This document shows positions 17,138 to 25,208 of a stretch of 64,000 nucleotides of DNA, one piece after another. The notes below the pieces were generated by a model. It made no database searches, was not told where the DNA came from, and worked only from the letters and a program-made list of their open reading frames with translations. The stretch covers positions 62,001-126,000 of the forward strand of contig NZ_JAFLJM010000010.1 of the NCBI RefSeq assembly GCF_017745675.1, in the 5' to 3' direction. This DNA comes from Alkalihalobacillus sp. BA299. GTDB lineage: Bacteria > Bacillota > Bacilli > Bacillales > Bacillaceae_F. The position numbers were made by a program, and so were the translations under genes. The stretch's first letter is position 1; each line of letters starts with the position of its first letter.

Positions 17138-17770
17138 CTACTTATAACAATACCCAGACGGCTTTTCCGCTTTATACCCTTCGTTGTAAAGATCATAATA
17201 ATGGATCACTTTATCTACGTATTTTTGACTATGATTATAGGCAAATACTGCTTTTGCAATATCTGCATTGGCCGCACCATGATCGGCTAAATATTTTGCT
17301 GCTGAGTTGGTTGCATCGACGACATTAAATGGATCGGCTTTCCCATTGCCAGAGGCATCCAATCCATATCCACCATACTCAGATATAAGAGCGACATCAG
17401 TAATATCAACATTATCTATAATATCTCCTAGTTCTGTTCCTGGATATCCCCAACCTACCCATGTTCTCGGCATAAACTGAAAGTGGCCGACAGCACCGAC
17501 CGAACTTACCATGGGATCTATCGTTGAAAATCTCGTTTCAACCCGATGAATGGCTGCTAATAATTTCCATGGAATAGAGTATGTTTCAGCAGCTTCTTGA
17601 TAAATCGGGATATAACAACTCGGGATTGAGTTGTCCCTAAACGAAAACTCGATCAAACCTCTTTTTAGTTCCTTTTGATAATGTAACACCATCACAAGAA
17701 GGAGAACGGCAAATACAAATATTAACCGTCCTCTCATTGACTTTCTATTTGTTTTTTTCTTTTTCCCCAT
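17138..17770 (-). CDS. Membrane-anchored lytic transglycosylase
   Basis: 210 residues: a basic N-terminus (MGKKKKTNRKSMRGR), one membrane segment at about 16-30 (LIFVFAVLLLVMVL), then an SLT-type domain. The catalytic Glu is in AAIHRVETRFS, followed by GAVGHFQFMPRTWVGWG, GLDASGNGKADPFNVVDATNSAAKYLADHG and FAYNHSQKYVDKV. Family members cleave peptidoglycan glycan strands to 1,6-anhydro-muramic ends. It lies 29 bases after the SUV3-like helicase gene on the same strand and is probably co-transcribed, with no obvious functional link. Confidence 0.85.
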   Translation of the reverse strand: MGKKKKTNRKSMRGRLIFVFAVLLLVMVLHYQKELKRGLIEFSFRDNSIPSCYIPIYQEAAETYSIPWKLLAAIHRVETRFSTIDPMVSSVGAVGHFQFMPRTWVGWGYPGTELGDIIDNVDITDVALISEYGGYGLDASGNGKADPFNVVDATNSAAKYLADHGAANADIAKAVFAYNHSQKYVDKVIHYYDLYNEGYKAEKPSGYCYK

Positions 17771-17799
17771 CGACGTTTACCTTCCAAATATTTACTATT

Positions 17800-20361
17800 T
17801 TAACACTCGTAATAGTGGTCATTTCTTTTGTATTTAGAAGCATAGCAATCATTACAAATTGCAAACGTAAAATCCAATTCAAGCTTCGTGCCACATGTGC
17901 GGCATTTTTTACTCATATTACGAACGTCCGTCTTTAAACGTTCATGCACATCATCACTAATTTCTTCACGAACTCTCTCCCAGTAAAGTGCTTCGGTACG
18001 ACGATCTAACCGATACAAAAATAACAGATGTAAGCCTACCGCTTTATAAGACAACTCAACTTCTTCAAGACTACCTTTTTTAATAATCGGTTCAGGTAAT
18101 TCATTTCCTTTAATAATCGCAGCCATTGCACGACGCCACTGTTTCGTCAGTAACGGTTCATTTGTTGAAAAAGGCAAATGTAAAAAACCATATAGATCCA
18201 TCATCGATAAACGTGCTTCAATTTGGGTGCCTCGAACCATCGTATATAATTCTCTTTCCTCAGATAATGTTGCCTTTTTCGTTCCTTTAGGACTTTCAAA
18301 CTTATTCCATAGTTCAAAAAATGTTCCAAGGTCGCGATGATACTTTTGAAAACGTTCAAAAACAGAATTTGTAGGAGCGATCGCAAATGTCGATACAAGT
18401 TCATCATCTTGGTATAATAAACGTTTCATCCTTTTGATGTCTTTCGTAAAAGCAACCTTTCCTACATCATAAATTCCTTTACGGCCTGCACGTCCAGCAA
18501 TTTGCTTCACTTCTTGAGACGTCAACCGACGCCTTCTCGTTCCATCAAATTTTTCATTTTCTAAAAAGACAATCCGACGAATAGGAAGGTTTAAGCCCAT
18601 TCCAATCGCATCAGTAGCAACAATCACAGTAGTCTCCCCATCAATAAACCGCTGCATTTGTTTCTTTCTTGTTTCAGGCGGCATACTCCCGTAAATCATA
18701 CTTACTGAATGACCATTATTTTGAAGTCTTGAAGCGGTTTCTAATACACGCCTTCTCGAAAAACAAACAAGAGCATCCCCTTTTCTCGTATGTTTCATAC
18801 TGAACTCTTTTCCTTCAACTTCAAGTGGAATATCTCGATAATATTTATAAATTTCAATATTAGAATCGCCCAATAACTCAACAATCATTGTTTCTGCATT
18901 ATGGCTAGCGATGATATGGACTTCTTTTGCATTCGCTTTCGTAATAGCCTTGAACCATGAAAAGCCACGATCATTATCAGCAATCATTTGCGCTTCATCA
19001 ATAACGACAATATCGTAATACTCTTTTTCATGGAACATTTCAACCGTGCAAGAAATATGGTTGGCACCTTCCACATCTTTTTCTTCTTCACCAGTTTTAA
19101 GTCCGCATGGTATGCCTTCATGGTTTAATTTATCGAACACTTCAAGTGCTAATAATCGAAGAGGTGCTAAATATAAGCCACTATTTGCTTCCTTCATCCG
19201 CTCAAGGGCTTGGTGTGTTTTTCCAGTATTTGTCTCACCGATATGTAATACATATTGAATATTTCGACCAATTGATGGTCGATACTCTCTTCCAAAGATA
19301 TCTTCGAGCATTCGTTCTTCGAATGCTTTTTTTCGTTCAATTTCAGCTAACTCTTCAGCTTTCTTTCGTTCACGATCTTCAAGATCTTCCTCATAAATTT
19401 TTTCATGACGGTCTAAGTCAAAAGGTACGCTTGCGAGTTCGAGCAGGTCAGAGATATATTCTTCTTGGATTCTTTTAAAATAGTCACTTTCTAGTGTATT
19501 CACATAAATGGTAAGCATTTTTCTTAACGCTCGTTGTGACAATTCTTTATTAAACTCAATCGTATACTGGTCAATGAGTGATGGAGACAACTGCTTTATA
19601 AGCGTTCTCGCAACAAGATTTGGAATATAATCATTTATTAGTTTCTCATACGCATAAAAGTATGTTTCATACTCCCAATGAAATTTTCGGTGAACCGCTC
19701 CTGTCAACTCGTCAAAAAAGGAAGCTAACGTCGAATAATTGACTGGGTCAAACGGTCCTTCTTCGACTAATTTTTCTTCAATTTTATATGGTGGAATAGC
19801 TGGGTACTTTTGATTATTTTCAAAGTCGTTTGCTAATTGTTTGGCAACATGATATCTAACATAAAGGTAAAAATTGTCATACTCTTCTTCAATCAAATGT
19901 TGCGCAAAAGCTTCAATACTTTCACGGATGTTGCTTCTTTTCTCAGCCTGTAGCTCCTCCTCCTTTCTTTTAAGGAATTCATTTCGAACTCTTTGATAAC
20001 GCTCTTCCCACTCTGTCTCATTTTGAGAAAACGTTTCTTCAACCCATGAAAGAGTATCAAACGGTTGGTATGTTCGCATTTCATTACGAAATAAACGGTT
20101 GATCAGCTTTCTGTCGACTCCTTCGACTTCATAATCACTGTCACTTAAATAAGCTTTTTTCTCCCGCTTTGGTACATCATTCGTAACTTTAGTTAGCCAA
20201 ACATTGATCCAAATTTGTTCAATATAATGCCGACGGTCAATGATATATTGTTCATACGTAGGCATGATCTCTTTTGTTTCCAAATAACGATCAAGATCCT
20301 CGTAAATTTTTATTTTCGTATGTTCTATCGCTTGAGGGTAAAGAGCGGATAACTTGCTCAT
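17800..20361 (-). CDS. SUV3-like ATP-dependent RNA helicase with C-terminal zinc ribbon
   Basis: 853 residues from the ATG at 20361 (AAGGGG 9 bases upstream; the GTG three codons earlier overlaps that site). About 370 N-terminal residues are charged, helical and unrecognised. A SUV3-type DExH helicase core follows: LHIGETNTGKTHQALE near residue 378, VVIDEAQMIAD near 455, ATDAIGMGLNLP near 590 and QIAGRAGRKG near 620. The C-terminus has CRTCGTKLELDF...CNDCY, a four-cysteine zinc ribbon. Mitochondrial SUV3 unwinds RNA for degradation, and an RNA role here is inferred from the family only. Normal codon use for the region. Confidence 0.82.
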   Translation of the reverse strand: MSKLSALYPQAIEHTKIKIYEDLDRYLETKEIMPTYEQYIIDRRHYIEQIWINVWLTKVTNDVPKREKKAYLSDSDYEVEGVDRKLINRLFRNEMRTYQPFDTLSWVEETFSQNETEWEERYQRVRNEFLKRKEEELQAEKRSNIRESIEAFAQHLIEEEYDNFYLYVRYHVAKQLANDFENNQKYPAIPPYKIEEKLVEEGPFDPVNYSTLASFFDELTGAVHRKFHWEYETYFYAYEKLINDYIPNLVARTLIKQLSPSLIDQYTIEFNKELSQRALRKMLTIYVNTLESDYFKRIQEEYISDLLELASVPFDLDRHEKIYEEDLEDRERKKAEELAEIERKKAFEERMLEDIFGREYRPSIGRNIQYVLHIGETNTGKTHQALERMKEANSGLYLAPLRLLALEVFDKLNHEGIPCGLKTGEEEKDVEGANHISCTVEMFHEKEYYDIVVIDEAQMIADNDRGFSWFKAITKANAKEVHIIASHNAETMIVELLGDSNIEIYKYYRDIPLEVEGKEFSMKHTRKGDALVCFSRRRVLETASRLQNNGHSVSMIYGSMPPETRKKQMQRFIDGETTVIVATDAIGMGLNLPIRRIVFLENEKFDGTRRRRLTSQEVKQIAGRAGRKGIYDVGKVAFTKDIKRMKRLLYQDDELVSTFAIAPTNSVFERFQKYHRDLGTFFELWNKFESPKGTKKATLSEERELYTMVRGTQIEARLSMMDLYGFLHLPFSTNEPLLTKQWRRAMAAIIKGNELPEPIIKKGSLEEVELSYKAVGLHLLFLYRLDRRTEALYWERVREEISDDVHERLKTDVRNMSKKCRTCGTKLELDFTFAICNDCYASKYKRNDHYYEC

Positions 20362-20530
20362 GATAAGCACCCCTTCCTATTTTAAAGAGAACACTATATA
20401 TTTCATTTCTAATTTAATCTTTCTCTGTTTAGTTTTCACCTTTTTTATTTGTTTATGTTGTTTGTAAAATACATCGAGAAGTTGTTTTGTTATAATATAT
20501 TAACCATACTGTTAAAAAGGAGATTTTTCA

Positions 20531-20830
20531 ATGAGTAAGAAGCAATTAGAAGAACAAATTATCCAAAACTTTCAACAAGACGAACAAATGATGATTCTCA
20601 TCTTTGCCCAATGGTGTGTTAATCACGACCTAAACCCAGAGGAACTATATACACGCGCCTACCCTAAACAAAAAAGTAATTCCGCTTTACAACACGCATT
20701 AAGTTTAACAGTTTCAAAAGAGGAGGCAGGTCCAATTTCCGATCAAACAGTACTCGGAGTTTTATCACTTTTTGGAAATGATGATCTTGCATATATCGTT
20801 ACTGAAGAAATTTCAAAAAGAAATAAGTAA
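20531..20830 (+). CDS. Conserved small protein of unknown function
   Basis: 99 residues with AAAAAGGAG 9 bases before the ATG. The sequence is helical and acidic (MMILIFAQWCVNHDLNPEELYTRAYP cut here to the motif CVNHDLNPEELY). No membrane segment, signal peptide or known motif is visible. It is divergent from the helicase gene. I cannot assign a family or function. Confidence 0.7.
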   Translation: MSKKQLEEQIIQNFQQDEQMMILIFAQWCVNHDLNPEELYTRAYPKQKSNSALQHALSLTVSKEEAGPISDQTVLGVLSLFGNDDLAYIVTEEISKRNK

Positions 20831-21082
20831 AAAGGACTGTTTAATACTTTCTAATGGTTGGATTACAAAGGAGGAATGCCACGCTTTTTATTGTCAACAA
20901 CTGGTTTAAATAGTAACAGCGTCTCCTGAAATGATATGACCATTTACATAAGACATTTTTACATTCACTCTCCATCAAGTTTTGTTTTAGTGTTCCCTAT
21001 TCTTCCAAACTTATCAAGTAGTTTCTCATTCATCGATTTACTATAATAGTAGGAGACAATTAGTAGATAAGGACTGTTGTGT

Positions 21083-21415
21083 ATGATTGAAGAAAAAGCT
21101 CTTGCTGTTAATTGGTGTAATGAATTTTTCAAGTCTCAAGATGACTATACACTCACTCCGATCGGGTATCAGTATATTTTATGGAATCGTTCAAAGGAAT
21201 ATCAGACGCAAAGCTTTGATTGGTTAATACTGAATGCTCATCTGCGGGCATCTCTTGACAATCATTCTTTCACAGAACAGTTTTTTGAAGTGATCCAAAG
21301 TGTAGAAACCTACTCGGACATCTTGAAATTAATCAAAATTGAAAATGAGTTACGAGATTTTCAGCAATTTACGAATATTGTTCCGTTTAAAAAACTTATC
21401 GTGACAAGAGGCTGA
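21083..21415 (+). CDS. Small protein of unknown function
   Basis: 110 residues from the ATG at 21083, with AAGGA 9 bases upstream. An in-frame TTG at 21077 is less likely. The protein is soluble and mixed helix/strand in character (FDWLILNAHLRASLDNH, DILKLIKIENELRDF). It is followed by a plus-strand terminator, which supports expression. No family recognised. Confidence 0.65.
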   Translation: MIEEKALAVNWCNEFFKSQDDYTLTPIGYQYILWNRSKEYQTQSFDWLILNAHLRASLDNHSFTEQFFEVIQSVETYSDILKLIKIENELRDFQQFTNIVPFKKLIVTRG

Positions 21416-21423
21416 TCATATCA

Positions 21424-21446
21424 AGAAGGTTAGCTTCTTCTTTTTT
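21424..21446 (+). terminator. Intrinsic terminator after the 110-residue ORF
   Basis: AGAAGGTTAGCTTCT forms a short stem followed by TCTTTTTT. It ends within the direct repeat that flanks the adjacent MITE-like element. Confidence 0.65.
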
Positions 21447-21577
21447 AATAGCTGTTTTCGTAAACTTTATTTTATTTTCAAAGGCTTCACGCCAAAGCGT
21501 GAAGAACCAAGCTTTCGCTTGGTTAACGGTCCAATAGCTAAAAGCAACAATCTTTTAGAAAAGAGCCTTTTTTAATA
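21441..21577 (+). mobile_element. MITE-like element, copy A, with flanking direct repeats
   Basis: The element spans about 21451-21567 and lies between two identical 10-base direct repeats TTTTTTAATA (21441-21450 and 21568-21577), as expected of a target-site duplication. Its left end GCTGTTTTCGTAAACTTT and right end (reverse complement GGCTCTTTTCTAAAAGATTG) are imperfect inverted repeats. Two internal hairpins are present: CTTCACGC/GCGTGAAG and CCAAGC/GCTTGG. The sequence closely matches copy C at 50647-50774 in reverse orientation. No transposase is encoded, so movement would need one in trans. Confidence 0.82.
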
Positions 21578-21786
21578 AAAATACTATCCAAAAAATTCCT
21601 CATGAACAACACTTTTCTAAACACTCACAGTAACGAAAACAGTAATGATTCTGATTTTCAGCATACTTTTTATTGCCCCCAAAAATCTGCCTATGTTTCA
21701 AAGCAAATTAGGATAAACTAAAAAGGGTGTAACCTCAGTACTCTAATTATCGTACATAAGTTTAGTCTAATGAAAGAAGTGATACG

Positions 21787-22782
21787 ATGTTACTCGATCC
21801 TTTCCAACCAAAAATGGAACAATATATAGATGGTTATAAACAATTAAAGAAAGAACTAAAATGGAGAGTGTCTGATCGAAATCTTATGATGGTTTCCTCC
21901 ATTTATGTTGTTCATAATAAACGATTGAACATTTCACACTTCATCAAACTGAGCGACTATATCAAAAATCAAGTAAACATGCTATCTACTTTAAAATCCT
22001 ATCAACGCTTTACAATTGCAGCTTTGCTTGATGTTCACTTCGATAACGCTGAAGAAAAGTTTCATGAATTCATTAACTTATATGATGAGCTTATTCAGAG
22101 GGGCTTTAGTCGAGGAGCATTTACATATCTTGCAGCAATGGTTTTATTAACAAATGATCCTGATAAAAGCGATCATAAAGTGAGTATTGAACGAGCATTA
22201 TCCATCTACAAAGTCATGAAGGCTCAGCATTATTTTCTTACTTCAACGACCGACTACCCGTTAGCTGTCTTATTAGCAAGAGTGGACGCAAACTTTGAAA
22301 AGCTACTTGAGCTCACAAAGCTGTATTATGATCGTCTTTCGAAAAATGGTTTTAGTAAAGGAAATGAACTTCAGTTTCTTAGTCACATTTTATCTCTTCA
22401 GCACGGTATTGATCCTAACATTCTTATCACACGATCTGTAACCATTTTCGAAACATTAAAACGGAGACGTAAAAGATTAAAACCAATACATTACCCAGAA
22501 ATTGGCTTACTTACGTTTTTTGATGATGGAGTAAATGAAATCGAGATAGTCTTGCAGCTAGAAAAAGACCTAAATAAAGAAAAGGTCTTTAAATGGTATA
22601 AAGATATGAATTTCATGATGGTTGTCAATTTTTTAATGACAGATAAAATGGAGGAATCAATGGTATTAGAAACTGGTATTTTCACGACATTCGAAGCTCT
22701 AATTCAAGCTCAGCAAGCCGCTATGGTTGCTGCTATATCGAACATCACTGTCACATCAAACTCTACAAATACCAATAGCTAA
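21787..22782 (+). CDS. DUF4003 family protein
   Basis: 331 residues, soluble and almost entirely helical. The spacing and motifs (YKQLKKELKWRVSDRNLMM, FSRGAFTYLAAMVLL, KNGFSKGNELQFLSHIL) fit the DUF4003 family of Bacillaceae, which has no known function. A repeated pattern of ~100-residue helical units ending in 'G.S.G.....L' is visible at about residues 105-125 and 195-215. The last ~30 residues are low in complexity (AAISNITVTSNSTNTNS). GAAAGAAGTG precedes the ATG. It stands alone in its transcription unit. Confidence 0.75.
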   Translation: MLLDPFQPKMEQYIDGYKQLKKELKWRVSDRNLMMVSSIYVVHNKRLNISHFIKLSDYIKNQVNMLSTLKSYQRFTIAALLDVHFDNAEEKFHEFINLYDELIQRGFSRGAFTYLAAMVLLTNDPDKSDHKVSIERALSIYKVMKAQHYFLTSTTDYPLAVLLARVDANFEKLLELTKLYYDRLSKNGFSKGNELQFLSHILSLQHGIDPNILITRSVTIFETLKRRRKRLKPIHYPEIGLLTFFDDGVNEIEIVLQLEKDLNKEKVFKWYKDMNFMMVVNFLMTDKMEESMVLETGIFTTFEALIQAQQAAMVAAISNITVTSNSTNTNS

Positions 22783-22915
22783 TGTTTTTATCATTTAAGA
22801 AATTATACAACTTACCTTATATTATGCCCTACTACATTGATCCTACGTATATTTTCCGGAACGGATGTAAAACTAAAAAGATGCTATGAACTTTTGAACC
22901 ATGGAGGTCCCTTTT

Positions 22916-23176
22916 ATGAAATTCATTGACGATCTATTTGCCATGTATAAAAATCATTTAACAGGAGATGAGGAAGATGCCTTCATTATTATAAGCGGTA
23001 TCCTCCAGGAATTTAATATTGGTGATATTGAAAAATTAATCAAAGAATTATCTGACGAAGAACGTTTTGAAATGTTTGGTTTGTATGTATATGAAAGATT
23101 CCGTTTAAAAGTTGCCCAAGAAGGGGTTGGCGATACAAATAATGAAGATGACCAAAGCGACGGTTACATTCATTAA
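22916..23176 (+). CDS. DUF6154-like small protein
   Basis: 86 residues beginning MKFIDDLFAMYKNHLTGDEEDA. GGAGG lies 8 bases before this ATG, so the upstream in-frame ATG at 22901 (inside the ribosome binding site) is rejected. The acidic helical body and the ending KVAQEGVG match small conserved Bacillaceae proteins grouped as DUF6154. The tail DTNNEDDQSDGYIH is disordered. Function unknown. Confidence 0.7.
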   Translation: MKFIDDLFAMYKNHLTGDEEDAFIIISGILQEFNIGDIEKLIKELSDEERFEMFGLYVYERFRLKVAQEGVGDTNNEDDQSDGYIH

Positions 23177-23219
23177 ATCTATTGAAGCTTCCGTTATTCA
23201 AATCATAAATTCATTGTTC

Positions 23220-23358
23220 TCAGGATAATTTTTTGATCCAATAGGCTGTCATTAATATTCTAATAAATGCGATAACACCTAACAACAATAAGATCATAAA
23301 AAGATTATTAATAACCCCAATAAATTGAAGAAAAACCGTGCTTATAATATTCCAACAT
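23220..23358 (-). pseudogene. Small membrane protein with frameshift at the start codon
   Basis: On the minus strand an open frame ending at 23220 encodes a hydrophobic peptide (FIGVINNLFMILLLLGVIAF, then IRILMTAYWIKKLS). It has no start codon in frame. An ATG with AGAAGGAGAGG immediately upstream lies at 23356-23358 but is one base out of frame (ATGTTGG...). Removing one T would give a 45-residue protein beginning MWNII. This looks like a recent single-base frameshift or a sequencing error in a real small gene. Without the shift the ATG frame ends after 16 codons. Confidence 0.4.
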
Positions 23359-23452
23359 CTACCTCTCCTTCTATTTATAATTACTATAAATAAGTATTGA
23401 TTATTTTTTAAAAGCTGATATTATATATATAATCAGTATTATTTAAAAGAAC

Positions 23453-23495
23453 GGCTATTTTATTTTCAAAACCTTCACGCTATGCGTGAAGAGCC
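23453..23495 (+). mobile_element. Shortened MITE-like relative, copy B
   Basis: The 43-bp block starts GGCTATTTTATTTTCAAAAC and carries the same CTTCACGC/GCGTGAAG hairpin and GAGCC as copies A and C, but lacks the right half. ATTTAAAA occurs on both sides (23441-23448 and 23496-23503). The left one is 4 bases away from the element, so a target duplication is uncertain in this AT-rich stretch. Confidence 0.6.
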
Positions 23496-23597
23496 ATTTA
23501 AAAAGATTATCATATTTGCAATGCTAATCTTACCATTTTCACCTAGCAATTACACGAGTAATCAATACATGATATCTAAGAAAAGGTGGGGTCTATT

Positions 23598-23708
23598 ATG
23601 CATAAAAAAACAGTTTGTCCAAAATGTCAATCCGAAGTCAAACAGTTAAAACATAGTACATTATGCAATTGTGGAGTTAAGTTTAAAAAGGTGAAGACAC
23701 TCCTCTAA
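23598..23708 (+). CDS. 36-residue zinc-ribbon protein
   Basis: A short gene with AAAGGTGGGG 8 bases before the ATG. The product contains CPKC near residues 7-10 and CNCG near residues 23-26, i.e. a four-ligand (C-x2-C, C-x-C) zinc-ribbon-like knuckle in a very basic small protein ending KFKKVKTLL. A terminator lies about 100 bases downstream. I do not know a characterised homologue. The good ribosome binding site and paired cysteines make it more than chance. Confidence 0.6.
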   Translation: MHKKTVCPKCQSEVKQLKHSTLCNCGVKFKKVKTLL

Positions 23709-23811
23709 TGTATATGACTAGATTGCGTATTATACACCATCAAATGGTGATATAAAAATCCCTCTTCAAAGCATGATTACAATTGCAATCAAACTCAAAT
23801 CATACATGAAC

Positions 23812-23845
23812 AAAAAGAGCTTGACGATTTTTCAAAGCTCTTTTT
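23812..23845. terminator. Hairpin terminator, plus strand (possibly bidirectional)
   Basis: AAAAAGAGCTT pairs with AAGCTCTTTTT around a 12-base loop. It follows the 36-residue zinc-ribbon gene. Confidence 0.75.
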
Positions 23846-23910
23846 GAATTAAAGATGTCATTTCATAGTCTCACCCTTATATGGCTTTTATAATTTCCTA
23901 CAAATAAGAA

Positions 23911-23952
23911 AAAACCGCAATTGAATCCTTTTTACGGGCTCATTGCGGTTTT
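23911..23952 (-). terminator. Terminator of the TRAP/dehydrogenase operon
   Basis: AAAACCGCAAT pairs with ATTGCGGTTTT, and on the minus strand TTTTTTCTTATTT follows. It lies 10 bases after the alcohol dehydrogenase stop codon. Confidence 0.85.
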
Positions 23953-23961
23953 CCTTGAGTA

Positions 23962-25143
23962 TTAAACCTCTAAGGCGACTTTTGTATCGCCATATGCTTC
24001 CATGTAAATTTTTTCGATATCTTTTACATTTAAGGTACGAGGATTATTGTTCAATAGACGGTCAATTTTACTTGCTTCTTCAGCTAGTGCTGGAATATCT
24101 TCGACTGATACGCCGACATCTTTAATTGATGCAGGAATACCAACATCTTTAGATAAAGTTGCCATCGCGTGAACAGCTTGTTCGGCAGCATCTCTTGTAG
24201 ATAATCCTTCTACGTTTTCCCCCATTGCTTTCGCTACTTCTGCAAATTTCTCTAAGTTTGCCACTACATTGTATTTCATCACGTAAGGTAATAATAATGA
24301 GTTTGCTACACCGTGTGGTACTTTAAACTTTCCACCTAATGGATAAGCTAAAGCATGAACGGCACCAACTCCAGCATTTCCTAAAGAAATTCCAGCAAGT
24401 AAGCTTCCCATCGCCATATCTTCACGTGCTTTTAAGTCTTTACCATTATGAACAGCAGTGCGCAATGAACGTGATATTAATTTGATCGCTTGAAGTGCGA
24501 TACCGTCTGTTAGTTCATTTGAACGAATAGCCGTATACGACTCAACTGCATGGACAAGAGCGTCCATACCAGTTGCTGCAGTTACAGCCGGTGGTACAGT
24601 TAACGTTAACTCTGCATCAACAATAGCGATGTTTGGTAATAAGTAAGTACTAACGATCCCTTTTTTCACTTTATCGCGATTATCTGTGAAAATCGCATTA
24701 TATGTTACTTCAGACCCTGTTCCTGAAGTCGTTGGAATTAAGATAAATGGTAAGCCTGGATTTTTAATATTGTCGATTCCAACCATATCACGAACGTTAT
24801 CTGTATTTGTCATCATTACCGCTAATAGCTTTGTGACATCAAGTGCACTTCCCCCACCGACACCAACAAAAACATCGTAGCCTTTATTACTAATTTTCGC
24901 AGCCATTTCTTCTAAAATTTCAAAAGGAGGTTCAGGAATAACATCATCAATAATATCTACTTCAAGAGCTTGTCCTTGAAGTGGGGCGACCACTTTATTT
25001 ACAAGTCCTGTTTCTCTAATGATCTTATCGGTAATAATAAGTACTTTTTTTCCGCCTAGTTTAGCAACTTCTTCGCCAACTTTTGCTACTGAACCACTTC
25101 CTGTGATCAATTGACCTGCTGTTTGAAAAATTGAAACGTTCAT
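23962..25143 (-). CDS. Iron-containing alcohol dehydrogenase
   Basis: 393-residue group III alcohol dehydrogenase. GVGGGSALDVTK near residue 98 is the NAD-binding loop, TTSGTGSEVT is the following block, and metal ligands are in GMDALVHAVESY (Asp, His), AVHALAYPLGGKF (His) and VPHGVANSLLLP (His). Reaction: oxidation of an alcohol group to an aldehyde or the reverse. Last gene of an operon with a TRAP transporter and an aldehyde dehydrogenase, so it probably starts breakdown of an imported hydroxy-acid or diol by making the aldehyde that the neighbour oxidises. 4-hydroxybutyrate is one possibility; the substrate cannot be read from the sequence. Confidence 0.92.
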   Translation of the reverse strand: MNVSIFQTAGQLITGSGSVAKVGEEVAKLGGKKVLIITDKIIRETGLVNKVVAPLQGQALEVDIIDDVIPEPPFEILEEMAAKISNKGYDVFVGVGGGSALDVTKLLAVMMTNTDNVRDMVGIDNIKNPGLPFILIPTTSGTGSEVTYNAIFTDNRDKVKKGIVSTYLLPNIAIVDAELTLTVPPAVTAATGMDALVHAVESYTAIRSNELTDGIALQAIKLISRSLRTAVHNGKDLKAREDMAMGSLLAGISLGNAGVGAVHALAYPLGGKFKVPHGVANSLLLPYVMKYNVVANLEKFAEVAKAMGENVEGLSTRDAAEQAVHAMATLSKDVGIPASIKDVGVSVEDIPALAEEASKIDRLLNNNPRTLNVKDIEKIYMEAYGDTKVALEV

Positions 25144-25208
25144 CTCTCCTACATCTCCTATCCTAGCCTATTTTTATTTCTCTACTTACAATTAGATTAT
25201 CTGCTTAT

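Noticed and set aside
19107-19478. 123-codon plus-strand ORF in the SUV3-like gene
   Set aside because: Antisense to helicase motifs; no start signal.
21441-21577. CRISPR-like repeat because of the two short hairpins
   Set aside because: Only two different hairpins, no regular repeat-spacer pattern and no cas genes; the ends and duplications indicate a MITE.
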